Of a stretch of 64,000 nucleotides of DNA, positions 53,694 to 61,519 are shown in pieces. A program made the translations under genes and the position numbers. Location of the stretch: contig NZ_JAVIFU010000040.1 in NCBI RefSeq assembly GCF_031157315.1, positions 1 to 64,000 of the forward strand, written 5' to 3'. The notes beneath the pieces are model-generated. The model made no database searches, was not told the origin of the DNA, and saw only the letters and a list, made by a program, of their open reading frames with translations. Each line of letters begins with the position of its first letter. The stretch's first letter is position 1. The stretch comes from Paenibacillus sp. LHD-38. Its GTDB lineage: Bacteria; Bacillota; Bacilli; Paenibacillales; Paenibacillaceae.

Positions 53694-55067
53694 ATGTTGG
53701 CCGTGCAAGCTGTTCCTCATGATCTCGTTCAAGGATGGATCGCCTACACGTCGGACCGTGGCGGAACGTTCGTCATTTGGCTGTACCGACCTCAGGACGG
53801 TCTTAATTTTCAACTTACACAGGGGCTTGGTGCCGAATATTCGGTTCCCTATTGGTCTCCGGTCAGCAGGATAATCGCTTTCATCGGAATTGGTAACGTG
53901 GTCCACCTGCTGGATAGCGTTACGCTCACCATCGCCCGGATCGACCAAATCGAACCCCATACGCTGCTGGACTGGTCCCCGGACAGCCGGTTTCTCGCGT
54001 ATGTCAAAAACGGGCGAATCGTCATCTATGATACATTCTCACATAGCAGCTATGCCATCCTGGAGCCGGGAGCTAACGATGTCCAATGGTTTCCTTCGGG
54101 TACAGAGCTTCTGTTCGCGGCTCCGGATTCCAACGGCATCACCCAGCTCTTCCGCATCCGGACCGATGGCACAGACCGGAGACAAATCACGCAAAATACG
54201 GACGGACCGCTCCATGACGTTCGGCTTTCCCCGGACGGAACCTTCGCGCTTTATACGTTCCCCGGTGGCAGCATCTCCATCATCTCGACGGTGGATCTGA
54301 CCACCGGCACCATCTACACGCTGGATGGCGGACCGCTCTCCAAAAACTATTTTCCGGCATGGTCCCCGGACTCTCGGAGCATAGCCTTTAGCGCAACCGC
54401 CTATAAGGAGCCGAATTATTATACTCTCATCCAAATCGACAGCCGTACTTGTCAGAATCAAAGGATGTTGGCGACTTCGGACTGTTTCGCTACTCCTGTC
54501 GGCTGGTCGCCGGACGGCAGCAAAATCGCGTATTTATCGGGATGCGCAGGTGTAGATAGCGTAAGTCAGCTCTGGATTGTTGATATAAGGGAGCCGATGC
54601 CGGTGAACGTCCTCAGTGGCGGCCGGATTACCGCCTTGCAGTGGTCTCCTCGCGTCAGAAGGGTTCCGGAAAATATCTACACAAGCTTCGTGTACCGGGT
54701 ATCCTTTCCGTATCCCGCAAACTGGCTCCGGGCCAGCGAAGAGAGGTACGAAGGGCCCGGTGGTTTTTTTCAGGTATCCGCGATTTTAGCAGGCGACCGG
54801 ATTGCCGATGTATGCAGCTCCGAAGCTTTTCATCCATTGATGCCTTACGGCTCTTCTCCTCGGATTGTCATGATGACGGTACAAAACCGGGAGGCCTGCT
54901 TCATTTTTCCATCGGCCGACCAACCAGCTGAGATGAACAAACAGGCCGCCCTCATCGTGAGATATCCCCGCCCAATCCAAATCGGGGAAACGTTGTACAA
55001 TTATTTTATCCTGTGGGCCGACTTCAACCACATCCGCCAAATTGGCAGGTGGCTGTCATTCCTTTAG
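53694..55067 (+). CDS. TolB-like beta-propeller protein
   Basis: A 457-residue protein with at least six PD40/TolB-type blades, seen as repeated WSPDS or SPDG motifs: VPYWSPVSR, LLDWSPDSR, RLSPDGTFALY, FPAWSPDSR and VGWSPDGSKIAYL. After the propeller (to about residue 330) comes a distinct domain of about 120 residues (VYRVSFPYPANWLRA) that resembles PsbP-like folds. No signal peptide, so it is likely cytoplasmic. ATG 53694 has AGGAG five bases upstream; 53679 and GTG 53703 are alternatives. The partner is unknown. Confidence 0.7.
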   Translation: MLAVQAVPHDLVQGWIAYTSDRGGTFVIWLYRPQDGLNFQLTQGLGAEYSVPYWSPVSRIIAFIGIGNVVHLLDSVTLTIARIDQIEPHTLLDWSPDSRFLAYVKNGRIVIYDTFSHSSYAILEPGANDVQWFPSGTELLFAAPDSNGITQLFRIRTDGTDRRQITQNTDGPLHDVRLSPDGTFALYTFPGGSISIISTVDLTTGTIYTLDGGPLSKNYFPAWSPDSRSIAFSATAYKEPNYYTLIQIDSRTCQNQRMLATSDCFATPVGWSPDGSKIAYLSGCAGVDSVSQLWIVDIREPMPVNVLSGGRITALQWSPRVRRVPENIYTSFVYRVSFPYPANWLRASEERYEGPGGFFQVSAILAGDRIADVCSSEAFHPLMPYGSSPRIVMMTVQNREACFIFPSADQPAEMNKQAALIVRYPRPIQIGETLYNYFILWADFNHIRQIGRWLSFL

Positions 55068-55095
55068 CCAACCTTCATTGATGGCTGGTTTTTTT
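55066..55095 (+). terminator. Terminator of the propeller gene
   Basis: AGCCA pairs with TGGCT across an eleven-base loop and is followed by GGTTTTTTT. Confidence 0.6.
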
Positions 55096-55459
55096 GAAAA
55101 TCGTCGGGCTTCCCCAGCCTGCAGCGAAAGTTGTGCCTCTAATAGAACGTTCGCCACCATTAAAAAGTGGCTTACGCCATCAAATTTCCCTACCGGCCGA
55201 AAGATGCCTTAGCACAGGCAGCGTATCAGCACATGATTGGCCTTCCAAGGTTTCCATGGAGGTTAATAAGAAGAAACTTGAAGGGAATTCACGTTAAACG
55301 AGGAATCAAAAACAACGTTGCGGCGAACCAGTCCATTTAGAGGGCTGGTTTTTCGATAAGATAATTATGTGTTGAAAAGTGTCGTTGAGCTAACGAGCAG
55401 GTTAACTTAGGCTCAAAATGTTATAATAGTTGTGGATTATGGGGAAGTTGGTGGTTTAA
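55096..55459 (+). other. Gene-poor stretch
   Basis: A 67-codon frame at 55094-55297 lacks a ribosome site and any family. A terminator-like hairpin (AACCAGTCC / GGGCTGGTT then TTT, 55326-55353) and a diverged repeat core lie at the right end. Confidence 0.4.
55390..55408 (+). repeat. Dispersed repeat core, diverged
   Basis: GCTAACGAGCAGGTTAACT. Confidence 0.55.
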
Positions 55460-55722
55460 ATGAGTGAAATAAGGGTAATACCTGAATTTCATAAGTATGC
55501 TGTTTGTGCAACAGAAGATATGCCCATAAAGGATTTTTACAAGGAACATGATGATGAAGTTTTTGTTTTTTACCATCCTTTCAATAAACCAATATTCGGT
55601 CTCCAGGCCGTAGGGAAGATGACAGTGGGCCACGAACTTGAGAAAATCACATCTACGAAGTTGTTTCACAATTATCAGACAATTGAGTTACTTTCTCCTT
55701 ATTTTGGTTTCGGGCCTGAGAT
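55460..55722 (+). pseudogene. N-terminal part of an unknown gene, cut by rearrangement
   Basis: The frame MSEIRVIPEFHKYAVCATED to LLSPYFGFGPEMWR looks like a genuine soluble protein start and has GGGGAAG upstream. After about 55722 the same frame becomes Arg/Ser-rich nonsense, while the +1 frame encodes a histidine-kinase tail. So two unrelated pieces are joined. Family not recognised. Confidence 0.45.
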
Positions 55723-55938
55723 GTGGCGGTTGTCCGATCTATTAAGATGCGCAAGGCGACGAGTCGGGAATGGGATAAAGTTCTTGTCATTTATGACATC
55801 AAGTTCTTGTCAATCGACAACCGCGGGATCGGTCTTGCCGTTGTGGAACAGAAGCTTAATCTATACGGGGGCACTATTTCCGTTAAACTGGTGGATGAAA
55901 AGGCCATCAGCTTTGAAGTCAGCATTCCTTTGAATTAG
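55723..55938 (+). pseudogene. C-terminal histidine-kinase ATPase fragment
   Basis: NRGIGLAVVEQKLNLYGGTI and SFEVSIPLN match the G2 box and final strand of a GHKL kinase of the Spo0B/CitA type. Only about 50 residues of kinase remain, and two near-identical GTTCTTGTCA words (55781 and 55802) lie just upstream. Non-functional remnant. Confidence 0.55.
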
Positions 55939-55952
55939 CCGATAATTTATTC

Positions 55953-55981
55953 TTTCAAAAGAACAAATTCCCTTGTATAAT
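55953..55981 (+). promoter_or_regulatory. Putative sigma-A promoter of the RiPP-like locus
   Basis: TTTCAA (55953-55958), a 17-base spacer and TATAAT (55976-55981). Transcription would start near 55988 and give a leader of about 100 bases containing a terminator-like hairpin before the precursor gene. Confidence 0.5.
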
Positions 55982-56013
55982 AAAAATGAAGATGCAATCC
56001 GCTTTGCAACAGC

Positions 56014-56043
56014 AGCACTGAAGTAATAAGTGCTCCTTTTTTT
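56014..56043 (+). terminator. Terminator-like hairpin upstream of the precursor gene
   Basis: AGCACT pairs with AGTGCT over a nine-base loop, then CC and seven Ts. It lies between the putative promoter and the precursor gene, so it is either a leader attenuator or the end of an older transcript. Confidence 0.6.
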
Positions 56044-56048
56044 ATATT

Positions 56049-56070
56049 ATTGTTCGTTATAAGGAACAAT
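56049..56070 (+). promoter_or_regulatory. Inverted repeat before the precursor ribosome site
   Basis: ATTGTTC and GAACAAT are separated by eight bases and end eight bases before GGAGGTGA. It could be an operator or a 5' stabilising stem-loop. Confidence 0.4.
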
Positions 56071-56089
56071 TATGAATGGAGGTGAAAAT

Positions 56090-56257
56090 ATGCAAAAGCC
56101 GGCTTACCGTGCGCCAAAGGTTTTAAAGCATCAACCGATTCGCTTTGAAACTTCTCAAAGCTGGAATAGGGGACGTGGACCAGTTGCACCTGATAAAGGA
56201 AAAAGCGATGGGGACAATCATAAACATGAACCTTATGATCCAAAAAAAAACAGGTAA
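56090..56257 (+). CDS. Putative RiPP precursor peptide with YxxPxxL leader
   Basis: A 55-residue peptide with a consensus ribosome site (GGAGGTGA). The N-terminal part is MQKPAYRAPKVLKHQPIRFE; Y6-x-x-P9-x-x-L12 is the leader motif bound by the PqqD-like RRE of lasso peptide systems. The rest, TSQSWNRGRGPVAPDKGKSD then GDNHKHEPYDPKKNR, is Gly/Pro/Lys/Asp-rich and Cys-free. There are Ser residues at 22, 24 and 39 for possible phosphorylation. No Asp/Glu sits 7-9 residues after a plausible Thr-x cleavage point, so it does not make an obvious lasso ring. The six-gene cluster with PqqD and exporter supports a modified exported peptide. Confidence 0.65.
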   Translation: MQKPAYRAPKVLKHQPIRFETSQSWNRGRGPVAPDKGKSDGDNHKHEPYDPKKNR

Positions 56258-56276
56258 TGATCATACCGTAACAGAG

Positions 56277-56307
56277 GAGAGGTCAAAGGTCGTTCTTATG
56301 ACCTCTC
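56277..56307 (+). promoter_or_regulatory. Hairpin between precursor and biosynthetic genes
   Basis: GAGAGGTCA and TGACCTCTC form a nine-pair stem with a 13-base loop and no T run. Such stems after RiPP precursor genes commonly reduce read-through or protect the precursor mRNA. Confidence 0.55.
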
Positions 56308-56339
56308 TGCTCGAATTTATTTGTTTAAGGGGTTTTAAG

Positions 56340-57125
56340 ATGGAGAAGCTGATGCTAAAAATTGGGGAGCACTTCATGCAAGCCATATGTGCTTCCAGTG
56401 ACGCTATACATATGCTCAAGAAAAATTTTCAATATTTGGATGATTCGTTTGAATGTCAACCGGATTTATCTATCCTCCTGGAAGATGGCTATGGGACCCC
56501 TTTTGTTGATTATGAAGTTATGATAATTAAAGAATGTAATCGGATTTCTTTCCAGAGAGCCGATTATTCCATACAAGTGGACGCTGATTATACACAGGCG
56601 ACAGTCGCCGTTCATGATGAATTAGCTCTAAAGCACGCCTTAATGAACCTGTACAGTTCATTTATCGTCCATCGCAACTGGGGACTTTTAATTCACTCAT
56701 CCTGTGTGATAGAAGAGGGCCGGGCGCATGTTTTCATGGGTCATTCCGGTGCCGGAAAGTCAACGGCAGCTAAATTATCTTATCCAAGAAAACTTTTGTC
56801 AGACGAAGCAACGATCTTGAAAATCTCCGAAGAAAGCATCACGGTTTTCAATTCACCATTTCGCAGCGAGCTTCAATCAACGGATCATCAAGAAAACTGT
56901 CCATTAGCCAGCATGCAACTCTTAGAACAATCACGTTCCAACAAAAGATTGATGCTAAAGAAATCCGAGGCCCTTCTGCAAATAACGGATAAAGTGTTTT
57001 TTTGGTCCTATAGGGCGGAGGAGCCGGCTAAAATTTTTCGTTTATTAAAGCTAGTCGTGAACGAAATTCCGGTTTATGAGCTGCATTTTCAAAAGAACAA
57101 TATATTTTGGGAGCTGATTTCCTAA
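56340..57125 (+). CDS. HPr kinase/phosphorylase-like protein of RiPP locus
   Basis: A 261-residue protein with the HprK-like kinase core: LLIHSSCVIEEGRAHVFMGH followed by P-loop GHSGAGKST (134-142) and the downstream LLSDEATIL motif. The first 110 residues are the variable N-terminal part of the PadeK/ThcoK-type peptide kinases, which phosphorylate the C-terminal Ser of lasso precursors such as paeninodin. Here a Ser of the neighbouring precursor is a natural target, by inference. ATG 56340 (AAGGGG upstream) is chosen since the longer frame from 56145 overlaps the precursor gene. TAATG overlap with the next gene. Confidence 0.8.
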   Translation: MEKLMLKIGEHFMQAICASSDAIHMLKKNFQYLDDSFECQPDLSILLEDGYGTPFVDYEVMIIKECNRISFQRADYSIQVDADYTQATVAVHDELALKHALMNLYSSFIVHRNWGLLIHSSCVIEEGRAHVFMGHSGAGKSTAAKLSYPRKLLSDEATILKISEESITVFNSPFRSELQSTDHQENCPLASMQLLEQSRSNKRLMLKKSEALLQITDKVFFWSYRAEEPAKIFRLLKLVVNEIPVYELHFQKNNIFWELIS

Positions 57126-57391
57126 TGACAAGCTATATTCACAAGGATAAGTTCGAGGTGCTTGAACTTGACGGGGAGTCCGTTATTTTGAATTCAGATG
57201 CCTTTATGGTGACGACTCTTAATGAAGTTGGCGGTTTTTGCTGGTCTCTGCTGCAAGAGGCATGTACGATCCGGCAGATCATTCAAACCGTTCGAACTCA
57301 TTATGCTATAGAGGACGAAGCAATCGAACAAGATATTGAGCGATTTGTAAATCATTTAATGGACTGTGGATTAATCCGGCATGCCAGTTAA
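57125..57391 (+). CDS. PqqD-family RiPP recognition protein (B1-like)
   Basis: An 88-residue winged-helix protein of the PqqD/RRE fold: VLELDGESVILNSDAFMVTTLNEVGGFCWSLL then TIRQIIQTVRTHYAIEDEA and a final helix with FVNHLMDCGLI. In lasso systems this protein (B1) binds the YxxPxxL leader and delivers it to the processing enzymes. Its presence next to a precursor with that motif is the main evidence for a RiPP pathway. ATG 57125 overlaps the kinase stop by one base. Confidence 0.88.
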   Translation: MTSYIHKDKFEVLELDGESVILNSDAFMVTTLNEVGGFCWSLLQEACTIRQIIQTVRTHYAIEDEAIEQDIERFVNHLMDCGLIRHAS

Positions 57392-57848
57392 TTTAACCGC
57401 TTGTAATTTGATTAAAGAGGTTATACGGAAACAGGGGTGGGTTGAGCTTCCGGCAGAAGGCACAAGCATGTACCCCCTTATCAAACAAGGGAATATTTGC
57501 CGTTTTGTTTCATGTGAAGCGATGAAGCTGAAAAAGGGTGAAATTATTTTATTTCATACCATATCGGGCAGTTTGGTTGCTCATCGTCTGCTGTCCATCG
57601 AATCGATGAATGAGAAGGTTACATACTTGTTGAAAGGCGACACGAATTTTGGTGCCGATGAACCGGTCGGTCAAGAGCAACTTATCGGCAAGCTGGCTTC
57701 AATAAATAAAGGAAAGTACAGGATTAAGCTGCCGAGCTTATCTGTTCATGTTTGGAGCCAAATGATTCTTCTGTTCCCGATCCTGACTGCCTTTTTAAGA
57801 GCTTACTTGAACAGAAGAAAAAAAGCCCAACCTTTTGAGGTGTCCTAA
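57381..57848 (+). CDS. S24/S26-family peptidase (signal-peptidase-like)
   Basis: A 155-residue serine peptidase with nucleophile S29 in GTSMYPLIKQGN, then LFHTISGSLVAHRLLSI (H68) and LLKGDTNFGADEP (D87 or D93), the Ser-His-Asp pattern of the SipW or ER-type S26 branch. A C-terminal hydrophobic segment (MILLFPILTAFL) followed by basic residues should anchor it in the membrane. It takes the place where a lasso locus would have the B2 transglutaminase-like protease, so it could remove the leader. The start overlaps the PqqD gene by 11 bases. Confidence 0.82.
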   Translation: MPVNLTACNLIKEVIRKQGWVELPAEGTSMYPLIKQGNICRFVSCEAMKLKKGEIILFHTISGSLVAHRLLSIESMNEKVTYLLKGDTNFGADEPVGQEQLIGKLASINKGKYRIKLPSLSVHVWSQMILLFPILTAFLRAYLNRRKKAQPFEVS

Positions 57849-59665
57849 TGATGTTCATACGAGCAGCGAAAAAAATCGATATAAAACCATATATGTCTAC
57901 AAAGGAAATGAAAAGAACGTTTCACTTATTAAAGCCCTATATTCTGAAGCATAAAAAGGCCTATATAAGCTTATTTTTACTGATGGTTATCGATATTTCG
58001 TTAATATTGGCATTTGCATGGTTTATTGGCCAATTAACCGATGCGGCGGTTCATCGTGATTTTGACCGTCTCAAGGGGCTGCTTTTTACTGGAATCGGTT
58101 TAACGGCAATCAGTATTACCACAAACTTCATGGATACGTATCTGGAAACCATAGCTGTTAACGCAGTGAAAAAAGATCTGAATTTGGACTTATATAAACA
58201 TATTTTGCTTCTGCCGGGAAACCTGGTATCAAATCTCCACTCAGGCGAATTATTATCCCACTTTACGAATGAGATTCATAATATAGATGGGATAGTAGGC
58301 CGGGGGTTAATAAATTTAATCAGGTATCCTGTTATCTCTATCGCATCCTTTATTTACTTGGTTCAAATTAGCTGGAAGCTGTCCCTGCTTAGTTTATTAG
58401 TTGTACCTGCCGCTATTATTGGCGGTGCTGTATTCGGGTGGTTGCTTCGGAACAATAGCAGACTCATCCATAATCTAATCTGCAGCATTAATAAAAGCCT
58501 GAATGACACGTTTCATGGCTTTGTTGTCATTCGCTCATTTACGTTAGAGAAGTTGTACTTTACAAAATATGCCCGTATGAATCAAGACCTTTATTCATTA
58601 GAGCTGAAGGATGCCAAGCTGCGGGGCTGGTTCTACGCAGGTGGAGAGGCCGTTGGGGCCAGCGCCTATCTTGTCAGTTTTATTGTGGGGGCCTATTTTG
58701 TTTCCGGCAACGTAATTACGATTGGCGCATTATTATCATTTATTACACTTGTCGGCCGTATGGTCAATCCCCTTACGGGTCTTGCCGGACAATGGGCAAG
58801 CTATCAAAGAGCATTATCAGCGGTAGAGCGTATAATCAACCTGCTCGATCAACCCAGGGATTCCAAAGAGCTTCCTTCATTTGCACCAACTCCGCTTCTG
58901 TATAAACGAATCCAATTCCATGATATTACGTTTAGTTATGATGGACAAAATAACGTATTCGAGCATTTTCATTTGCAAATTCCAAAGGGTCAAGTCGTAG
59001 CTTTTGTCGGTCCAAGCGGAGCGGGGAAATCAACCTTATTTAATTTGCTTCAAGGATTTTATAGATGCCAAGCGGGTTCTATCCGAATAGACGATACTTC
59101 AGTAGAAGATATTACCCTCTCCGAGTTAAGAAGCTCGATTGCTTATGTGCCTCAGGAAACCTTTTTGTTTAGCGGAACGATCAGGGACAATTTAATGCTA
59201 GCACGCCCAAGCATTTCAGAAGCAGACATGATACGTGCCTCCAGAAGCGCCAATATTCACGATTTTATAACAGATCTTCCTAAAGGATATGATACGGAAA
59301 TTGGGGAAAGAGGGGTAAAGCTTTCAGGCGGGCAAAGACAGAGAATTTCTATTGCAAGAGCGATCCTCAAGGATGCTCCTATCTTATTGCTAGATGAAGC
59401 CACTTCTTCACTAGACAGCGAAACGGAATTTTTAGTACAGGATGCATTAGACCAATTAATGAAAAATCGTACGACACTGATTATTGCCCATCGAATATCA
59501 ACGATTCAACATGCAGATGTCATCGTGGTTTTGGATCAAGGAAAGATCGTCCAAATGGGGAAGCATCATGAGTTGATCAATGAGAAGGGGCTGTACAGCG
59601 AGCTGAATAAAACACGGGTTCCCAATCCATCAAGCGTGATAAATCCTTTAGCCGTGAATGCTTAA
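57848..59665 (+). CDS. ABC exporter, fused membrane and ATPase domains
   Basis: A 605-residue half-transporter: six helices (about 35-320) then an ATPase with Walker A GPSGAGKST, signature LSGGQRQR, Walker B ILLLDEATSSLD and H-loop AHR. No N-terminal C39 peptidase domain, so it does not cleave a leader itself; that fits the separate S24/S26 peptidase. It probably works as a homodimer and exports the mature peptide, giving immunity too. ATG 57848 overlaps the previous stop; 57851 is possible. Confidence 0.92.
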   Translation: MMFIRAAKKIDIKPYMSTKEMKRTFHLLKPYILKHKKAYISLFLLMVIDISLILAFAWFIGQLTDAAVHRDFDRLKGLLFTGIGLTAISITTNFMDTYLETIAVNAVKKDLNLDLYKHILLLPGNLVSNLHSGELLSHFTNEIHNIDGIVGRGLINLIRYPVISIASFIYLVQISWKLSLLSLLVVPAAIIGGAVFGWLLRNNSRLIHNLICSINKSLNDTFHGFVVIRSFTLEKLYFTKYARMNQDLYSLELKDAKLRGWFYAGGEAVGASAYLVSFIVGAYFVSGNVITIGALLSFITLVGRMVNPLTGLAGQWASYQRALSAVERIINLLDQPRDSKELPSFAPTPLLYKRIQFHDITFSYDGQNNVFEHFHLQIPKGQVVAFVGPSGAGKSTLFNLLQGFYRCQAGSIRIDDTSVEDITLSELRSSIAYVPQETFLFSGTIRDNLMLARPSISEADMIRASRSANIHDFITDLPKGYDTEIGERGVKLSGGQRQRISIARAILKDAPILLLDEATSSLDSETEFLVQDALDQLMKNRTTLIIAHRISTIQHADVIVVLDQGKIVQMGKHHELINEKGLYSELNKTRVPNPSSVINPLAVNA

Positions 59666-59686
59666 TAAATAGAAGGGAAGAGAGTA

Positions 59687-60787
59687 GTGATCAATCAACT
59701 TATAAAAATGCTGTATGATCCCGACTGCAGCTTAACAGTAGACGAAGAGTTTTATAGACAAGCGATCGAGGAAATTGAAGCATCTGCCGTCTCTTCTCAA
59801 ATATACCATTTATTAAAAGAACAAGGCAGGCTTGAAGAGACGCCATTGTTTTTCCGGGATAGGCTGAAAAACAACTATAACGAAGCACTGCACCTGAATC
59901 TGTTTATTAAAAATCAATCCGACCGGATCCTTCAAAGGTTTGAGACGGACCGGATAAAGGTCATTCCGCTAAAAGGAGTATACTTCGCTGAAAAATACTT
60001 TGGTCACATAGGCGCGCGAGGAACTTCGGACATTGATCTATTAGTTAGAAAAGAAGATGTCGAGCGGGCGGTCTATTGTGTCAAAGCTTTGGGATTTCAT
60101 ATCGAACAAGAGCAGATTCCATCCCACTTCCATTTATGTTTCAGCAAACGGATACCAGGGGCCATCATTCCTTTAACGGTAGAAATTCATTGGAATATTG
60201 TAAAAGAAACGACCTCGAATTTTAAGATTGAACCATTTTGGAATAACGCGGTCCCCTATAAACAATACGGATATGTCATGGCACTATCGGATTATCATAC
60301 CTTCTATATGATTTGTATGCATGGATGGAGACATAATTTGGAATCCGCTAAATATTTTATCGATATCATCCAATTGATCTATATTTTAAAAGATAGCCTT
60401 AACTATGATCTTCTTTATCAAGATGCCTCGGCGCATAAAACGCGAAAAAGGCTCGTTCGGACATTATCCATTGTCTATGAATCGTATCCGATGTTAGACA
60501 ACATGAAGGAAATCCCGATTAAAAGGAAGCGTATGTTCCAAAATAAAAACAACAGGCTTCATCTGAAGAAGATTACGAAGTATTTGGATTTTATGGATTA
60601 CCAATTTTTAAGTTACGATAACCTCCAGCATAGCTTGAGAGAAGTATCTAACTGGATCCTGCCTGGAAAAACGGAAATATTAGCTCAGATTAACATCGCC
60701 GGCAAAGAGCATTCCTACTTGATGAGTTATCTTTACTTATGCAAAACGAGGTTTATAAAAGCCTTAAAGGCGTTTCATCACTTATAA
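59687..60787 (+). CDS. Nucleotidyltransferase family protein (PF14907-type)
   Basis: A 366-residue protein with the nucleotidyltransferase core VIPLKGVYFAEKYF and GARGTSDIDLLV (metal ligands D115 and D117), followed by VEIHWNIVKE. Relatives occur in lasso loci next to HPr-kinase-like genes; in the pseudomycoidin system the kinase/nucleotidyltransferase pair is reported to add phosphate and sugar at the peptide C-terminus. By analogy it may modify the phosphorylated precursor. GTG start at 59687 with GGGAAGAG upstream. Last gene before a clear terminator. Confidence 0.8.
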   Translation: MINQLIKMLYDPDCSLTVDEEFYRQAIEEIEASAVSSQIYHLLKEQGRLEETPLFFRDRLKNNYNEALHLNLFIKNQSDRILQRFETDRIKVIPLKGVYFAEKYFGHIGARGTSDIDLLVRKEDVERAVYCVKALGFHIEQEQIPSHFHLCFSKRIPGAIIPLTVEIHWNIVKETTSNFKIEPFWNNAVPYKQYGYVMALSDYHTFYMICMHGWRHNLESAKYFIDIIQLIYILKDSLNYDLLYQDASAHKTRKRLVRTLSIVYESYPMLDNMKEIPIKRKRMFQNKNNRLHLKKITKYLDFMDYQFLSYDNLQHSLREVSNWILPGKTEILAQINIAGKEHSYLMSYLYLCKTRFIKALKAFHHL

Positions 60788-60795
60788 GCAGTAGT

Positions 60796-60822
60796 CCATC
60801 CATTTCAGGATGGGCTTTTTTT
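60796..60822 (+). terminator. Terminator of the RiPP-like operon
   Basis: CCATCC pairs with GGATGG over a six-base loop, followed by GC and seven Ts. Confidence 0.8.
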
Positions 60823-60970
60823 GTCGGAGTTTTCGCGCCAATTTTAGGATAGTATGCTTATTTTTCAATTTTCAGAGTTTTTTAATAAGGCTTGTAAGAA
60901 TAGTGTGCCTTGAATGGATTATTTACAACTAGAATGTTACAAAGACACTAAATTCTGAGGAAGTGGTTAT

Positions 60971-61033
60971 ATGAGTTATGATCTTCATATTACCCGCAAA
61001 CGAATCCATGGCGCACTCGGCTATTTATCGCCG
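60971..61033 (+). pseudogene. IS3-family transposase C-terminal fragment
   Basis: The short frame contains TRKRIHGALGYLSPV, the conserved end of IS3-type (OrfB) integrase domains. Only about 15 residues of homology remain. It abuts an opposite-strand pseudogene, marking an old insertion. Confidence 0.5.
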
Positions 61034-61425
61034 GTTTGCTTTGGATCCTCAGTTTATCCGGATCTACATGAAGGCTGCCGTAATAAGCAGTTCCATTATC
61101 GATCACGAGAGAGCTTGCATATCCGTTACCTTCTGGTTTGTATGACCACAGATTCTCTCCGGTAGTCGTTCGATAGGCATTAAGCACATACGCTGCAACA
61201 CCTTTCTCACCTGCATAAAGACGGTGTGACAGCCGATCGACGGCAAGCTCAGCTTCTTATAGGCTGCGTTCGATAATCGTATCCATGCCATCTGTCATAT
61301 TAATTTGATGAATCTCGGTCGATTGATCGCCATCGGCATAGAACAAGCTGCTGCCATCTACGGCAACCTGCGCAGGCTGTATTTTCGTAATAATCGTAGA
61401 TTCCAACAATTTCGTATCCAAGTTT
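61034..61425 (-). pseudogene. PQQ-like beta-propeller fragment with internal stop
   Basis: Reading the minus strand: VDGSSLFYADGDQSTEIHQI, TIIERSL, a TAA stop at 61257-61259, then EAELAVDRLSHRLYAGEKG, VLNAYRTTTGENLWSYKPEG and SLVIDNGTAYYGSLH. Blades like DG-x-x-YY and GENLWSY are typical of PQQ-type propeller repeats. Both ends and the start codon are missing and an in-frame stop interrupts it. Confidence 0.6.
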
Positions 61426-61460
61426 TAAAAGACTTACAAAACACATAAAAAATGGTATCC

Positions 61461-61489
61461 TTTATTAAGAACTTTATGTTCTTAATAAA
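61461..61489 (+). promoter_or_regulatory. Perfect 12-bp-arm stem-loop in the leader of the Ig-like protein gene
   Basis: TTTATTAAGAAC and GTTCTTAATAAA flank TTTAT, 20-30 bases before the ribosome site. It could be a regulator-binding palindrome or a 5' mRNA-stabilising stem. Confidence 0.5.
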
Positions 61490-61519
61490 AAATAATTTAG
61501 GGAAATGTGAGGTACAAGG

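Noticed and set aside
56145-56339. N-terminal extension of the HPr-kinase-like gene.
   Set aside because: It overlaps the precursor gene in another frame and crosses the intergenic hairpin; ATG 56340 has a proper ribosome site.
55460-60822. Classical lasso peptide cluster.
   Set aside because: No asparagine-synthetase-like cyclase and no transglutaminase-like B2 protease are encoded, and the precursor lacks a ring-forming Asp/Glu at position 7-9 after a Thr-x site.
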